Below, one piece after another: positions 7,911 through 17,076 of a stretch of 41,556 nt of DNA. The translations under genes and the position numbers were made by a program. Source of the stretch: an uncultured Clostridium sp. (GTDB taxonomy: Bacteria > Bacillota > Clostridia > Clostridiales > Clostridiaceae); the NCBI RefSeq assembly GCF_947072515.1, contig NZ_CAMTIG010000030.1:1-41556 (forward strand), in the 5' to 3' direction. The notes under the pieces were generated by a model, which was not told where the DNA came from, searched no databases, and saw nothing but the letters and a program-made list of their open reading frames with translations. Every line of letters starts with the position of its first letter. Positions within the stretch are counted from its first letter, which is position 1.

Positions 7911-8375
7911 ATGAAACTTTTACGGATTAAAAAAACCTTAATACTTCTTTTAGTAACTTTTATTATATTTCCTGGCCTATTAGCTTGTGCAAGTCCTTTT
8001 AGCCATAGCTTTAGTTCTTCTGGCTCTGGAAGCGGATTCTCAAGTGGTCCTTCTTCCCATAGCTTTAGTTCTTCTAGCTCTGATGAAGAATCCTCTTCTA
8101 GCGGATCTAGTAGCTCATATGGTAGTGGAGGTTACTCTGGTAGTTCTAGTAGCTCTAGTGGAGCAGCAAGTGCTTTAGTGGGCGCTGCATTAGGATATAT
8201 GATGGGACATTCTAATCGTAATAACTATAATAATTATAATAATTCATATTCAAATATGGGCGGTAGTTACGGTTCGTATGTTTCTAGATACACACTTTTT
8301 ACTAAAATTATAATTCTAGCTTTTATAATTCTTTTAGTTATAGCAATAATTAGAAGAGGATCTAGACGTAGATAA
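7911..8375 (+). CDS. Ser/Gly-rich lipoprotein-like membrane protein
   Basis: 154 residues. The N-terminus is a signal sequence (KLLRIKKTLILLLVTFIIF) ending in a lipobox-like LLAC at about residues 23-26. It is followed by about 60 residues that are mostly Ser and Gly, a glycine-zipper-like GAASALVGAALGYMMG, an Asn/Tyr-rich stretch, and a C-terminal membrane helix (IIILAFIILLVIAII) with a basic end. The Ser-rich part includes a 26-base duplication (8003-8028 and 8057-8082, one mismatch), showing repeat growth. GAGGAG precedes the ATG. The function is unknown; the architecture recalls low-complexity proteins encoded beside PspA-type genes. Confidence 0.8.
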   Translation: MKLLRIKKTLILLLVTFIIFPGLLACASPFSHSFSSSGSGSGFSSGPSSHSFSSSSSDEESSSSGSSSSYGSGGYSGSSSSSSGAASALVGAALGYMMGHSNRNNYNNYNNSYSNMGGSYGSYVSRYTLFTKIIILAFIILLVIAIIRRGSRRR

Positions 8376-8411
8376 TAAAATGGGACTGCTAAAGCAGTCC
8401 CATTTTATTAT
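8372..8411. terminator. Bidirectional terminator between the Ser-rich gene and dnaB
   Basis: Perfect 18-base arms containing AAAATGGGACTGC and GCAGTCCCATTTT pair around TAAA. A- and T-rich flanks serve both convergent genes. Confidence 0.9.
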
Positions 8412-8419
8412 CTTCTTAT

Positions 8420-9760
8420 TTATTCTCCACCATGAATAGCTTCATAGTTAGCAAATTTACTGTATTGTCCAAGCCAAGCTAATTTTATTGTTCCAACTGG
8501 GCCGTTTCTTTGTTTTGCTATTATGCATTCACCAGTATTTTTTTCTTCAGTATCTTTATTATAATACTCATCTCTATACAAGAACATAACAACGTCAGCA
8601 TCCTGTTCTATTGATCCTGACTCTCTAAGGTCAGATAACATTGGTCTATGGTCTGCTCTTTGCTCAGGAGCACGTGAAAGCTGTGATAATGCTATTACAG
8701 GACATTCCATTTCCTTTGCTAAAGCTTTTATAGATCTTGATATTTCTGATACCTCTTGTTGTCTATTATCAGATCCTGATGAACCTGACATAAGTTGAAG
8801 ATAGTCAATCATGATTAAATCTATCCCATATTCCATTTTAAGTCTTCTGCATTTAGAACGCATTTCCATTACAGTAACCCCTGCAGTATCATCTATATAC
8901 ATTTTAGCCTTAGATAGAGGCCCTGTAGCCCTTGCTATCCTATCCCAATCATCTGGTTCTAGATTACCTGTTCTAAGCTTAAGCATGTCGATATTGGCCT
9001 CAGAACATAATAGTTTATAAGCTAACTGTTCCTTAGACATTTCCAGAGAAAATATAACTACACTTTTACCCTCTCTAAGGGCTGCATATTCTGCAATATT
9101 TAGAGTAAAAGTTGTTTTTCCCATTGATGGTCTTGCTGCAACAAGAATCATATCACCTTTTTGAAATCCAGATGTTTTATCATCTAAATCCTTAAATCCT
9201 GAACTTACTCCTGTTACTTCACCCTTGTTATTATATAATCTCTCTATTTCAATGAATCCTCTTTCAAGAACTGTTCCTAGTGATTCAAAATCATTAGTAC
9301 TTCTCTTTTCTGATATATCAAAGATTCGTTTTTCAGCTTTATCTAATACACCTTCAACTTCATTTTGCTTATTATAACTCTCTTCTATTATTTCATTAGA
9401 TGCTCTTATAAGCTTTCTTAAAGTGGCTTTTTCTTGCACTATTTGTATATATGAAGAAAGGTTTGCTGTAGTTGGAACTGATACTGATAACTCTGTAACA
9501 TATGTAACTCCACCGGCTCTTTCAAGTACATCAGTAGATTTTAAATATTCTAAAACTGTAACTAAGTCTACAGCCATATCTCTTTTAAACATTTCAACTA
9601 TTGATTTAAATAGAACCTTATGGCTATCTCTATAAAAATCGTCCTCTTCTAGCTTTTCAGCTGCGGGTGCTATTGCATTTCTTGATATTAACATTGACCC
9701 TAAAACTGATTGTTCAGCTTCTACACTTTGAGGTAAAGTTTTTGCTATTGGTGCTTCCAA
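8420..9760 (-). CDS. dnaB: Replicative DNA helicase
   Basis: The hexameric fork helicase that unwinds DNA at replication forks. An N-terminal primase-interacting domain starts LPQSVEAEQSVLGSML. The RecA-like domain has Walker A ARPSMGKTT, Walker B LIMIDYLQLM and the DnaB motif SRAPEQRADHRP with LRESGSIEQDAD. I prefer the TTG start at 9760 (446 aa): AAAGGTGG stands in front of it, whereas the ATG at 9778 (452 aa) overlaps that site and has no good site of its own. A promoter (TTGTTA, 18, TATAAT) lies at 9802-9831. Confidence 0.96.
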   Translation of the reverse strand: MEAPIAKTLPQSVEAEQSVLGSMLISRNAIAPAAEKLEEDDFYRDSHKVLFKSIVEMFKRDMAVDLVTVLEYLKSTDVLERAGGVTYVTELSVSVPTTANLSSYIQIVQEKATLRKLIRASNEIIEESYNKQNEVEGVLDKAEKRIFDISEKRSTNDFESLGTVLERGFIEIERLYNNKGEVTGVSSGFKDLDDKTSGFQKGDMILVAARPSMGKTTFTLNIAEYAALREGKSVVIFSLEMSKEQLAYKLLCSEANIDMLKLRTGNLEPDDWDRIARATGPLSKAKMYIDDTAGVTVMEMRSKCRRLKMEYGIDLIMIDYLQLMSGSSGSDNRQQEVSEISRSIKALAKEMECPVIALSQLSRAPEQRADHRPMLSDLRESGSIEQDADVVMFLYRDEYYNKDTEEKNTGECIIAKQRNGPVGTIKLAWLGQYSKFANYEAIHGGE

Positions 9761-9801
9761 TTCTCTCCCACCTTTCATATACTTTTGTATTTCACTTTAC
9801 T

Positions 9802-9831
9802 ATTATATATAAAATGTCAATTAACTAACAA
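9802..9831 (-). promoter_or_regulatory. dnaB promoter
   Basis: Minus-strand TTGTTA (9826-9831), 18 bases, TATAAT (9802-9807). A plausible single promoter between lonC and dnaB. Confidence 0.5.
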
Positions 9832-9837
9832 CCTTTA

Positions 9838-9874
9838 AATAAATTTTTCCTAATAAATTTTTCCTAATAAATTT
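9838..9874. repeat. Short tandem repeat
   Basis: The 14-base unit AATAAATTTTTCCT occurs twice in a row and then as a partial nine-base copy, between the lonC terminator and the dnaB promoter. Confidence 0.85.
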
Positions 9875-9882
9875 AAAACAAA

Positions 9883-9918
9883 GATGCTATAAAATGAATC
9901 ATGTCATCTTATAGCATC
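9883..9918 (-). terminator. Terminator of the gdpP-rplI-lonC transcript
   Basis: GATGCTATAA and TTATAGCATC pair around a 16-base loop; the minus strand continues with TTTGTTTT. It lies 15 bases after the lonC stop. Confidence 0.65.
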
Positions 9919-9932
9919 CCCTTAAATATTTC

Positions 9933-11825
9933 TTAGAATACTAATTCTATTATTTCCTCTATAGCGCTAACTGATTTAACTTCTATATCAGTAAGTCCTT
10001 CTGGAATATCTTTTTTATTATCTTCTGGAACTAGTACAAGGTTTATTCCTTTTCTTCTTGCTCCATATATTTTTTCAAAGATTCCTCCAACAGGTTTAAC
10101 CTTACCTCTTAAAGATATTTCCCCGGTAATAGCTAAATCTTGTCTTAATGGCTTACCTAATAAAGCACTAATTATACATATTGTTATTGCTGCTCCTGCT
10201 GATGGTCCATCAATATTACCACCACCAATTACGTTAACATGTATATCAAAATCTCTTATATCTTTATCAGTTATTTTTCTTATAACCGATGCAGCATTAT
10301 AAACTGAGTCTTTAGCCATACTACCAGCAGTTTCATTAAATCTTACACTACCAGCACCTTTTTTCTTAGCTTCAAAAACAGCTGTTTCAATCTCAATAGT
10401 TGATCCTAAGAATCCACTAACACCTAATCCATATATATGACCAACTTCTTTTTCTATACTATCTGTAACTATTTCAAAAGGAGAATATCTTCCTATTGAA
10501 ACTACATCTTGAACATCTTTTAAAGTTATCTTTAATTTTTTAGGTTTAATTCTTCTCTTATATAATGCATATCCATAAGCATCTGTTAAAATATTTACAG
10601 CTTTTCTTCCTTCTATAGTATATCTACTAATATATTCAGGAACTGTAGCTTCTAAAGAAACTTCTAACTTTCTAGCTGCATTCTTAACTATATCTTGAAT
10701 ATCTTTTACTCCTAAAGGTTCAAAATACACTTCCGTACATCTTGATCTTAACGCAGGATTTATATCCTTTGGTTCTCTAGTTGTAGCTCCAATTAATACA
10801 AAATCAGCTGGTGCTCCTTTTTCAAAAAGATATTTTATATAAGCTGGAGTCTTTTCATCATCTGGATCATAGTATGATGATGAGAATTCAACCCTCTTAT
10901 CTTCTAATACTTTAAGTAATTTATTTTGAAGAATATTATCTAACTCACCAATTTCATCTATAAATAGAACTCCTCCATGAGCTTCTGTAACTAGCCCTGG
11001 TTTTGGTTCTGGAACTCCTATATCAGCTAAATCTCTCTTACTACCTTGATATATAGGATCATGTACTGATCCTAAAAGAGGATTTGTTATTTCTCTTGGG
11101 TCCCATCTTAAAGTTGTTCCATCTACTTCTACAAACTTTGATTCATCATCAAAAGGTGTGAATTGAAGCTTTCTAGCCTCTTCTAATGCTATTCTAGCAG
11201 CAGTAGTTTTACCTACCCCTGGAGGTCCATAAAGAATTATATGTTGTGGATATGGAGATGATAGTTTAGAAATTAATGATTTTATAGCTCTTTCTTGCCC
11301 CATGATTTCTTTGAAAGAATCTGGTCTTAGGAAGCTCATTATATTCTTACTAACTGCTCTATTATCTAACGCTTCTAATTCTTCTAACTTCTTTTTAGTT
11401 TTTGCATTTTCAGTGCCTTTTTCTTTTTTAAGTATAGATAATCTCATTTCATCAATATACTTTTCTTGCTTTTCCATTATGGCTCTTTCAACTTTTGTTT
11501 CAATTTCTCTTTGAACATACTTTTTAGCTAGTTCTTCTGAAATCCAAACAATAGTATCTTCTAATACCTCTTTTATTTTATCTTCTGGAGGTATTACTTC
11601 AATTCCTGCTCCATCTGATGCTATCATATTAATTGCATATGCTCTTTCAGCTAACTTATTAGACTCCACATAACTCTTTAGCTTATGTCTTACTGTTCTA
11701 GCTCTAATAGCACCTTCATCTAATACATTTTTTAATATATCATTTAAAACATTAATCTGTGCTTCTATTGGCAGATCTCCACCTACAACACCTTGCAAGA
11801 AATTAATTTGTTCATCTATTTTCAA
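9933..11825 (-). CDS. lonC: Lon-family ATP-dependent protease, LonC type
   Basis: 630 residues: a clostridial N-terminal helical region of about 190 residues, an AAA+ module (Walker A YGPPGVGKTT, Walker B LFIDEIGEL, ATTREPKDINPALRSRC) and a C-terminal Lon protease domain with catalytic Ser in GPSAGAA and Lys in RGKVKPVGGI. It lacks the big Lon N-domain. The length and N-terminus suit the third Lon paralogue of spore formers (LonC) better than the shorter LonB, so the symbol is likely but not certain. The TTG start is fixed by AAGGAGGA seven bases upstream. It follows rplI by 12 bases, in one operon with gdpP. Confidence 0.88.
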   Translation of the reverse strand: MKIDEQINFLQGVVGGDLPIEAQINVLNDILKNVLDEGAIRARTVRHKLKSYVESNKLAERAYAINMIASDGAGIEVIPPEDKIKEVLEDTIVWISEELAKKYVQREIETKVERAIMEKQEKYIDEMRLSILKKEKGTENAKTKKKLEELEALDNRAVSKNIMSFLRPDSFKEIMGQERAIKSLISKLSSPYPQHIILYGPPGVGKTTAARIALEEARKLQFTPFDDESKFVEVDGTTLRWDPREITNPLLGSVHDPIYQGSKRDLADIGVPEPKPGLVTEAHGGVLFIDEIGELDNILQNKLLKVLEDKRVEFSSSYYDPDDEKTPAYIKYLFEKGAPADFVLIGATTREPKDINPALRSRCTEVYFEPLGVKDIQDIVKNAARKLEVSLEATVPEYISRYTIEGRKAVNILTDAYGYALYKRRIKPKKLKITLKDVQDVVSIGRYSPFEIVTDSIEKEVGHIYGLGVSGFLGSTIEIETAVFEAKKKGAGSVRFNETAGSMAKDSVYNAASVIRKITDKDIRDFDIHVNVIGGGNIDGPSAGAAITICIISALLGKPLRQDLAITGEISLRGKVKPVGGIFEKIYGARRKGINLVLVPEDNKKDIPEGLTDIEVKSVSAIEEIIELVF

Positions 11826-11837
11826 AGTTATTCCTCC

Positions 11838-12284
11838 TTATGCTTTTGGAACAATAATAACCTTCATTTTTGTTGATACTTCAGGATATAATTTAACTTC
11901 TACTTCATATCCTCCTGCAACTTTTATTGTATCCATAACGATTTTTTTCTTATCTATGTTTACTTTGTATACTTTATTTATTTCTTCTGCTACATCTTTG
12001 CTAGTTATAGCTCCAAATAATTTTCCGCTGTCTCCAACTTTACCTTCTATCTTAACTTCTTTTCCTTTTAATTCAGAAGCTAATTTTTGAGCTGCTTCTA
12101 TTTCAGCAAGCTTTTGCTTTCTTTCATTTTCTTTTTGGTTGTTTAGTATGTGTAAGTTAGAATCTGTTGCTTCCTTAGCTAATTTCTTTGGAAATAAGAA
12201 GTTTCTTGCATATCCGTCTGATGCATTTATAACTTCACCTTTTTTACCTATTTTTTTAACATCTTGTAATAATATTACTTTCAT
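11838..12284 (-). CDS. rplI: 50S ribosomal protein L9
   Basis: 148 residues beginning [18 protein letters not shown], the conserved rRNA-binding N-domain of L9, followed by the long helix and the C-domain. The start is the ATG at 12284, one base after the gdpP stop codon. AAGGTGGGTG lies upstream; a longer reading from GTG at 12293 would be the ribosome site itself. The tight packing with gdpP and lonC indicates co-transcription and probable translational coupling. Confidence 0.97.
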   Translation of the reverse strand: MKVILLQDVKKIGKKGEVINASDGYARNFLFPKKLAKEATDSNLHILNNQKENERKQKLAEIEAAQKLASELKGKEVKIEGKVGDSGKLFGAITSKDVAEEINKVYKVNIDKKKIVMDTIKVAGGYEVEVKLYPEVSTKMKVIIVPKA

Positions 12285-12285
12285 G

Positions 12286-14220
12286 TTATTCACCCACCTT
12301 TAAAAATTTTTTTATTGCGTCATTTAACATTACTAGAACTTCATCTACGCTCTTATCTGCTATTTTAACACCAGCCATGTTTAAATGTCCACCTCCACCG
12401 AGGCTTTCTAAAACTATCTGTACGTTAATATCACCTATGGATCTTCCACTAATGTATATATCTCCATTTATATTGCAAACAACAAACGCAACTAAAATTC
12501 CCGTTATATTTAATAGTTCATCAGCAGACTTTGCTACAATAACTGTATTACTGTTTTCTGGTGCTACTGCAACCGATATATGATTTTCAATAACTGCAGA
12601 TTTTATAGTTTCTGCAATTTGAATAAATTCTTCTAAGTTATCTGTAAATAATTTTTTAACTTCTGTGGTTTCTGCTCCCATTCTTCTTAAGAATGATGCT
12701 GCATCAAAAGTTCTGACTCCTGTTTTAAAGGAGAATCCTTTAGTATCCATATAAATACCTGCTAGAAGCCCTTCTGCCTCTTTTACAGGAATACTTGGTT
12801 TATCTAATATATATTGTATAATTTCTGTAATCATTTCTGATGTTGATGATGCATATACTTCAATATAATTTAAAAGAGCACATTCAACCATATCTGCACT
12901 TCTTCTATGATGATCTATAATTACTTTTCTATTTGCACTTTGAACAAATTTAAGATTTCCAACGTAATTTTTATTGTGAACATCTACTATTATTACTAAT
13001 GATTTATCAGTTATCTCTTCATATGCTTTTTCATAATTCATAAATAAATTTTTATATTCTTCTTTACTTTTAACTTGACTTAAAAATGGTTCTATAGCAT
13101 ATGTGTCTGTTCCTAGTACTATTGAACATTTAGTTCCTAACTTTTTAACTATTCGTGATAACCCAAATCCAGCTCCAAAACAATCCATATCCGGATTCTT
13201 ATGTCCAACTATAAAAACTTTATCACTTTCATATATAAGTTCTTTTAAAGCATGAGATATTACTCTAGCTCTTACTCTAGTTCTTTTTTCAATTTCCTTA
13301 CTGCTTCCACCAAATATTTTTATCTCTTCAGTACTTTTTACTACCGCTTGGTCTCCACCTCTTCCTAAAGCAAGTTCCTTTGCAATAACAGCAAGTTTAT
13401 AATTTTCCTTAGGTGTTAATCCACCTTTTCCAACTCCAATACTTAATGTTATCTCTAATTTATTTCCTTTTGATATTCTAGATATTTCATCTAATATATT
13501 AAACTTAGATTCTATTTCCTCATTTAAATATTTTTCTGAAACAGAAAGAACATATTTATTTTTATCATATTTCTTTATCATTGCCTCTATTCTGCTTCCA
13601 TATGCATTAATTTTTTGCTCTATCTCTGCAACTATATGAGGTCTTATCTCTTCATCAACGGTATCTAAAGCTTCGCTTATATTATCAACTTCTATTAATA
13701 CAACGCCCTCATTAGTATTATCTACTTCTACAAGTTCACTAATATCATTAAAATATATTAAAAATAAATCCTTGTTTGACTCTATTCTATTCGAATATAT
13801 ATCATATAGCCTACTATTTAATTTAAGCCTTTGATGTGATTCTTTTGTTGACTCCCTTATTTTTTCGAAGTCTATCCCTCTTGCAATACTTAGAATACTT
13901 TCATCTACAAAAGTATCACCTACTTTTAATTGCTTCATGCTAAGATTATGCCAAATAACTCGTCCTGTGGTATCAATAAGTACTACTGGCGTCATTAAAT
14001 TAGCAACATTATCATATATAGCTTTGTCAATATCTTTGATAAGCGCCTGTTTATCATCTTCTTTTTTTAGTAATACATTTAACTGGTATATATTATCTAC
14101 GACGTATAATGCAAAGAATATTATTGCTATTATATTATAATTTAATACTACTGCAATTATTGCTGCTAAAAGTAATAAAATAGGCCTCATCATTTTTTTG
14201 ATAAGTACTTTTAGTTTCAT
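12286..14220 (-). CDS. gdpP: Cyclic-di-AMP phosphodiesterase, GdpP family
   Basis: 644 residues. Two N-terminal membrane helices (residues 10-50) are followed by a degenerate PAS domain, a degenerate GGDEF domain (about 170-300) and a DHH/DHHA1 phosphoesterase module with [17 protein letters not shown] and IIDHHRR. GdpP proteins hydrolyse c-di-AMP, a messenger of potassium and cell-wall balance. The start ATG is preceded by AGGAGGA. gdpP next to rplI is conserved across Firmicutes, which supports the assignment. Confidence 0.95.
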   Translation of the reverse strand: MKLKVLIKKMMRPILLLLAAIIAVVLNYNIIAIIFFALYVVDNIYQLNVLLKKEDDKQALIKDIDKAIYDNVANLMTPVVLIDTTGRVIWHNLSMKQLKVGDTFVDESILSIARGIDFEKIRESTKESHQRLKLNSRLYDIYSNRIESNKDLFLIYFNDISELVEVDNTNEGVVLIEVDNISEALDTVDEEIRPHIVAEIEQKINAYGSRIEAMIKKYDKNKYVLSVSEKYLNEEIESKFNILDEISRISKGNKLEITLSIGVGKGGLTPKENYKLAVIAKELALGRGGDQAVVKSTEEIKIFGGSSKEIEKRTRVRARVISHALKELIYESDKVFIVGHKNPDMDCFGAGFGLSRIVKKLGTKCSIVLGTDTYAIEPFLSQVKSKEEYKNLFMNYEKAYEEITDKSLVIIVDVHNKNYVGNLKFVQSANRKVIIDHHRRSADMVECALLNYIEVYASSTSEMITEIIQYILDKPSIPVKEAEGLLAGIYMDTKGFSFKTGVRTFDAASFLRRMGAETTEVKKLFTDNLEEFIQIAETIKSAVIENHISVAVAPENSNTVIVAKSADELLNITGILVAFVVCNINGDIYISGRSIGDINVQIVLESLGGGGHLNMAGVKIADKSVDEVLVMLNDAIKKFLKVGE

Positions 14221-14236
14221 ATTTCCTCCTGATTTT

Positions 14237-14560
14237 TTATTGGTCCATCCTATTAGAAATATACCTTTTTAGCTTACTTAAACTTTTTCCTTCTTTTTCA
14301 ATTTCATCTTCTGTTCTTATTCCTATATCTAGTTTCTCCTTAATTTTATTATCAATTCTAGATAATGAATAACCAAGCTTATCCGCTAAAACGTATAAAG
14401 TTATAATAGCTCCAGACAAACAGTCTATTATGGACTCTTCTGCCACGTTACTTCCTCTTGTAAGTAACACGTATAAATCACCAATTAATTTTATAAGTTG
14501 AGCCTTTAACCCTTCGATTATTCTCACACTTCCCATAATATTTAAATCTTTTCTTTTCAT
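14237..14560 (-). CDS. MazG-like family protein
   Basis: 107 residues, helical: an N-terminal core GSVRIIEGLKAQLIKLIGDLYV, then AEESIIDCLSGAIITLYVLADKLGYS, which fits the MazG-like four-helix fold. The canonical metal-binding EExxE pattern is not obvious, so enzymatic pyrophosphatase activity is doubtful. GGGGTGA stands before the ATG. It lies 16 bases upstream of gdpP and is probably the first gene of that operon. Clostridial gdpP operons often carry such a gene. Confidence 0.75.
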   Translation of the reverse strand: MKRKDLNIMGSVRIIEGLKAQLIKLIGDLYVLLTRGSNVAEESIIDCLSGAIITLYVLADKLGYSLSRIDNKIKEKLDIGIRTEDEIEKEGKSLSKLKRYISNRMDQ

Positions 14561-14673
14561 AAATATTTCACCCCATTTTAACCCTGTATGTATATTTTAA
14601 TTTTTTTCTATTATTATTGCAAGAATATAAAACAATTTATGTTAAATTTGTTATTTTTTTACTTTTAATAACA

Positions 14674-14700
14674 TAAAAAAAGCATGGTTCGCACCATGCT
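14674..14700 (-). terminator. Terminator of the rpsF-ssb-rpsR operon
   Basis: AGCATGGT and ACCATGCT pair around a four-base loop (14681-14700), followed on the minus strand by seven Ts. It lies 13 bases after the rpsR stop. Confidence 0.9.
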
Positions 14701-14713
14701 CTCAAAATTATTA

Positions 14714-14959
14714 CTATTCAGTTGTGAATGGTAATAATGCTATGTTTCTAGCTCTCTTAACTGCTTCAGTTAATTGTCTTTGATGTTTTGCGCAAGTTCC
14801 AGAAATTCTTCTTGGAAGTATTTTTCCTCTTTCTGTAACGAACTTTCTTAACTTAGCGATATCTTTGTAATCTATAGAATCTGCTTTGTCAACACAGAAA
14901 GCGCAAACTTTTCTTTTAGATCTTCTCATTCTTCCTGATCTTCTATTATCTTTGCTCAT
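14714..14959 (-). CDS. rpsR: 30S ribosomal protein S18
   Basis: 81 residues starting [26 protein letters not shown], with the later GTCAKHQ, supplies the four zinc ligands, so this is the zinc-binding (C+) form of S18. The start ATG at 14959 has GGAGG before it; a longer frame upstream overlaps the end of ssb and is not used. It is the last gene of rpsF-ssb-rpsR; with S6 it forms the heterodimer thought to bind the operon leader. Confidence 0.97.
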   Translation of the reverse strand: MSKDNRRSGRMRRSKRKVCAFCVDKADSIDYKDIAKLRKFVTERGKILPRRISGTCAKHQRQLTEAVKRARNIALLPFTTE

Positions 14960-14984
14960 TGCATTTGCCTCCTTACCTAGAATT

Positions 14985-15431
14985 TTAGAATGGCATATCT
15001 CCGTCATCAACAGGAGTCATGTCATCATCGAATCCAGCCCCAAATGAATTATTTGCTGGCTGTGAATTATCAGAATTTCCACTAAATCCATTATTATTGT
15101 TAAATGAATCAGTGTTGTTTCCACCTTTGCTTCCAACGAATTCGAAAGTTTCTACAGCTACATCAGTAGTGTATCTCTTTGAACCATCTTGTGCATCATA
15201 GCTTCCAGTTCTTATGTTCCCTGTAACAGCTATTTGGCTTCCTTTTGTAAGATATTGTGCTATCGTCTCCGCTTGTTTACCAAATGCTACGCAGTTAATA
15301 AAATCGGCTTCATCTCTCTTGAATTGTCTTGTAACTGCTACTGAGAATCTCGCTACTGCGTTTCCCGTACCTGCTGCAAATCTTAATTCAGGATCTCTTG
15401 TAAGTCTACCTATAAGTATAACTTTATTCAT
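14985..15431 (-). CDS. ssb: Single-stranded DNA-binding protein
   Basis: 148 residues: an N-terminal OB fold ([17 protein letters not shown] to about residue 105), a Gly/Asn/Ser-rich linker, and the acidic C-terminal tip DDGDMPF that recruits replication and repair proteins. GAGGTGA precedes the ATG. It is the middle gene of the operon between rpsF and rpsR, the standard Firmicute arrangement. Confidence 0.98.
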   Translation of the reverse strand: MNKVILIGRLTRDPELRFAAGTGNAVARFSVAVTRQFKRDEADFINCVAFGKQAETIAQYLTKGSQIAVTGNIRTGSYDAQDGSKRYTTDVAVETFEFVGSKGGNNTDSFNNNNGFSGNSDNSQPANNSFGAGFDDDMTPVDDGDMPF

Positions 15432-15445
15432 TACAATATCACCTC

Positions 15446-15733
15446 TTACGCTTCTTTTTTAATTATGATGTGTCTCATAACACCATCAGTAATTCTGAAT
15501 ATTCTGTCTAATTCTCTTGGTAATTCAGTGTTAGCTGTGAAGTCAACTAAAGTGTAGTGACCATCGTTAACTTTGCTTATAGTGTAAGCTAATTTTCTTT
15601 TACCCCACTCATCAACATTGTCAACAGTTCCTCCACCATTTTCGATTACACCTTTGAACTTTTCGATGTTAGCTTTAACAGCTTCCTCGTCTAGTGATGG
15701 GTGTAGTATAAATATAGTTTCGTACTTTCTCAT
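15446..15733 (-). CDS. rpsF: 30S ribosomal protein S6
   Basis: 95 residues starting MRKYETIFILHPSLDEEAVK, with the S6 ferredoxin-like fold and EWGKRKLAYTISKVNDGHY. A strong GGAGGAGGTG lies upstream. Either of two adjacent ATGs (15736 or 15733) fits; I use 15733 because S6 proteins usually begin MRKYE. It is the first gene of the operon, behind the S6:S18 leader and its own promoter. Confidence 0.97.
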   Translation of the reverse strand: MRKYETIFILHPSLDEEAVKANIEKFKGVIENGGGTVDNVDEWGKRKLAYTISKVNDGHYTLVDFTANTELPRELDRIFRITDGVMRHIIIKKEA

Positions 15734-15752
15734 CATTTTCACCTCCTCCCCT

Positions 15753-15790
15753 CGGACTAACGGCTGTGCTTTGCACAGCAGGGATTACAA
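15753..15790 (-). promoter_or_regulatory. S6:S18 leader (rpsF operon autoregulatory RNA)
   Basis: The transcript begins near 15790 and at once forms a hairpin CTGTGC/GCACAG with loop AAA, followed on its 3' side by an unpaired CCG and a short lower stem (UAAU with GUUA). A hairpin with a 3'-side CCG bulge just before rpsF is the known binding motif for the S6:S18 complex, which represses its own operon. The fold was done by eye. Confidence 0.7.
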
Positions 15791-15796
15791 TTATCT

Positions 15797-15825
15797 ATTG
15801 TATCATTTAATAATTTATTTTTCAA
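15797..15825 (-). promoter_or_regulatory. Promoter of rpsF-ssb-rpsR
   Basis: Minus-strand TTGAAA (15820-15825), 17 bases, TACAAT (15797-15802), placed just after the DUF951 stop codon. The predicted start is about 15790, which puts the S6:S18 motif at the very 5' end. Confidence 0.85.
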
Positions 15826-15830
15826 CACTT

Positions 15831-16028
15831 TTATTTATTTTCTTGAATTTGTATAATTTTTTTAGCACCTTTTATAAATTTATTTCTCGGAATCATTATG
15901 ATTCTTTCGCAGCCTAAACACTTTATTTTAACATCTGCTCCAGTTCTTATTATTTTAAATTTCTTTTCACCACAAGGATGCTGCTTTTTCATTTCTACTA
16001 TATCACCTAATTCAAATTGTTCCACCAT
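15831..16028 (-). CDS. DUF951 domain protein
   Basis: 65 residues: VEQFELGDIVEMKKQHPCGEKKFKIIRTGADVKIKCLGCERIIMI. It is a single DUF951 domain, a small beta-barrel-like fold with a conserved HPCG and a CxxC, whose function is unknown. It regularly neighbours mscS and rpsF in clostridia. The ATG at 16028 is preceded by GAGGAG (16039-16044), which lies inside the end of mscS; the two genes overlap by 17 bases, so translation is probably coupled. A longer frame from 16049 has no ribosome site. Confidence 0.85.
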   Translation of the reverse strand: MVEQFELGDIVEMKKQHPCGEKKFKIIRTGADVKIKCLGCERIIMIPRNKFIKGAKKIIQIQENK

Positions 16029-16950
16029 TTCCGAAAATCTCCTCTTCATAATTATTTATCTTTTCTTGATTTATTTTTTTATTTATTATAAATTCTGTTT
16101 TATTATATGGTATTTCTATCTTTTCTCTATCCATTGCTTCTTTTATAGCTTTTCTTAATTTTCTTTCCATAGACCATTGATGCATTGGTAAACTAAATCC
16201 TACTACTCTTATTGTTACTCCGGATTTTCCAAGGCTATGAACTCCCCATATTTCTATTGGCTGCGGAATCTCTTTACAGCCTTCTTGAAACTCTCTACAA
16301 GTTCTTTCAATTACTTCTATAGCATTATCTATATCCTCTTCATATGCTATATCTACATCAACTATAAATCGTATATTATTCCTTGAATGATTCGTCACTT
16401 CTTTTATTTCTCCATTCGGAATTAGATGTAGATCTCCTGTAAATGCTTTTAGTATAGTTGTTCTTATCCCTATAGATTCAATTATCCCATCAAATTGACC
16501 TATAGTTACATAATCACCTACACCATATTGATCTTCAAATAAAATAAAAAATCCATTTATCAAATCTTTAACTAGACTTTGTGCACCAAAACCAACAGCT
16601 ACTCCCCCTATACTTGCAAAGGTTAATGTAATCTTTCCAAACATTTCTTCTAATAAAATAGCTCCACCTACAAAGTAAACAGTGTATCTTAAAATACTTT
16701 TTAAAACTTCTCCTATGGTTCTAGCTTTTTGTGGACTCATCGCAAACTTCACACCACGCTCTTTATTCTGATTCTCAACAAATTTCTCTATTACTTTATT
16801 TCCTATCTTTATTGAAATAAACATAAAAAATATTACAAGTACAAATTTAATAGAAACTTGTATCACCTTATCAATAAATGCTGATGATATTGTTATTGGT
16901 CCTAAGTTTATAGCATCCATCTCTAATTTTATAGCCGATAAAATATTCAA
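16012..16950 (-). CDS. Small-conductance mechanosensitive channel, MscS family
   Basis: 312 residues. Two to three membrane helices run from residue 20 to about 130. The pore-lining helix TFASIGGVAVGFGAQSLVKDLINGFF is the MscS signature, followed by the beta domain (YGVGDYVTIGQFDGIIESIGIRTT) and the cytoplasmic alpha/beta cage. The channel releases solutes on hypo-osmotic shock. The TTG start at 16950 follows a G-rich ribosome site eight bases upstream; the next ATG (16920) has none. It overlaps DUF951 downstream. Confidence 0.93.
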   Translation of the reverse strand: MNILSAIKLEMDAINLGPITISSAFIDKVIQVSIKFVLVIFFMFISIKIGNKVIEKFVENQNKERGVKFAMSPQKARTIGEVLKSILRYTVYFVGGAILLEEMFGKITLTFASIGGVAVGFGAQSLVKDLINGFFILFEDQYGVGDYVTIGQFDGIIESIGIRTTILKAFTGDLHLIPNGEIKEVTNHSRNNIRFIVDVDIAYEEDIDNAIEVIERTCREFQEGCKEIPQPIEIWGVHSLGKSGVTIRVVGFSLPMHQWSMERKLRKAIKEAMDREKIEIPYNKTEFIINKKINQEKINNYEEEIFGNGGTI

Positions 16951-16991
16951 TTTTCAATCCCCCCCATATATAACCACTTTCTAAATATATA

Positions 16992-17011
16992 TATTCCATA
17001 TCCATGGAATA
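16992..17011. repeat. Inverted repeat in the divergent mscS/HAD promoter region
   Basis: TATTCCAT and ATGGAATA are separated by four bases, in the 126 bases between the divergent mscS and HAD genes. It could be an operator; no regulator is suggested by the sequence. Confidence 0.45.
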
Positions 17012-17076
17012 ATAATATTGATATACTAATTTTATAAATTAATAGAAGTTTTATCAATAGAAAGGATATGATATTT

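Noticed and set aside
7987..8178. Leu/Val-rich frame inside the Ser-rich gene
   Set aside because: A frame-shifted reading of Ser/Gly codon repeats; the real frame has the signal sequence, TM helix and ribosome site.
12377..12583. Plus-strand frame opposite gdpP
   Set aside because: Antisense shadow of the conserved DHH/DHHA1 region.
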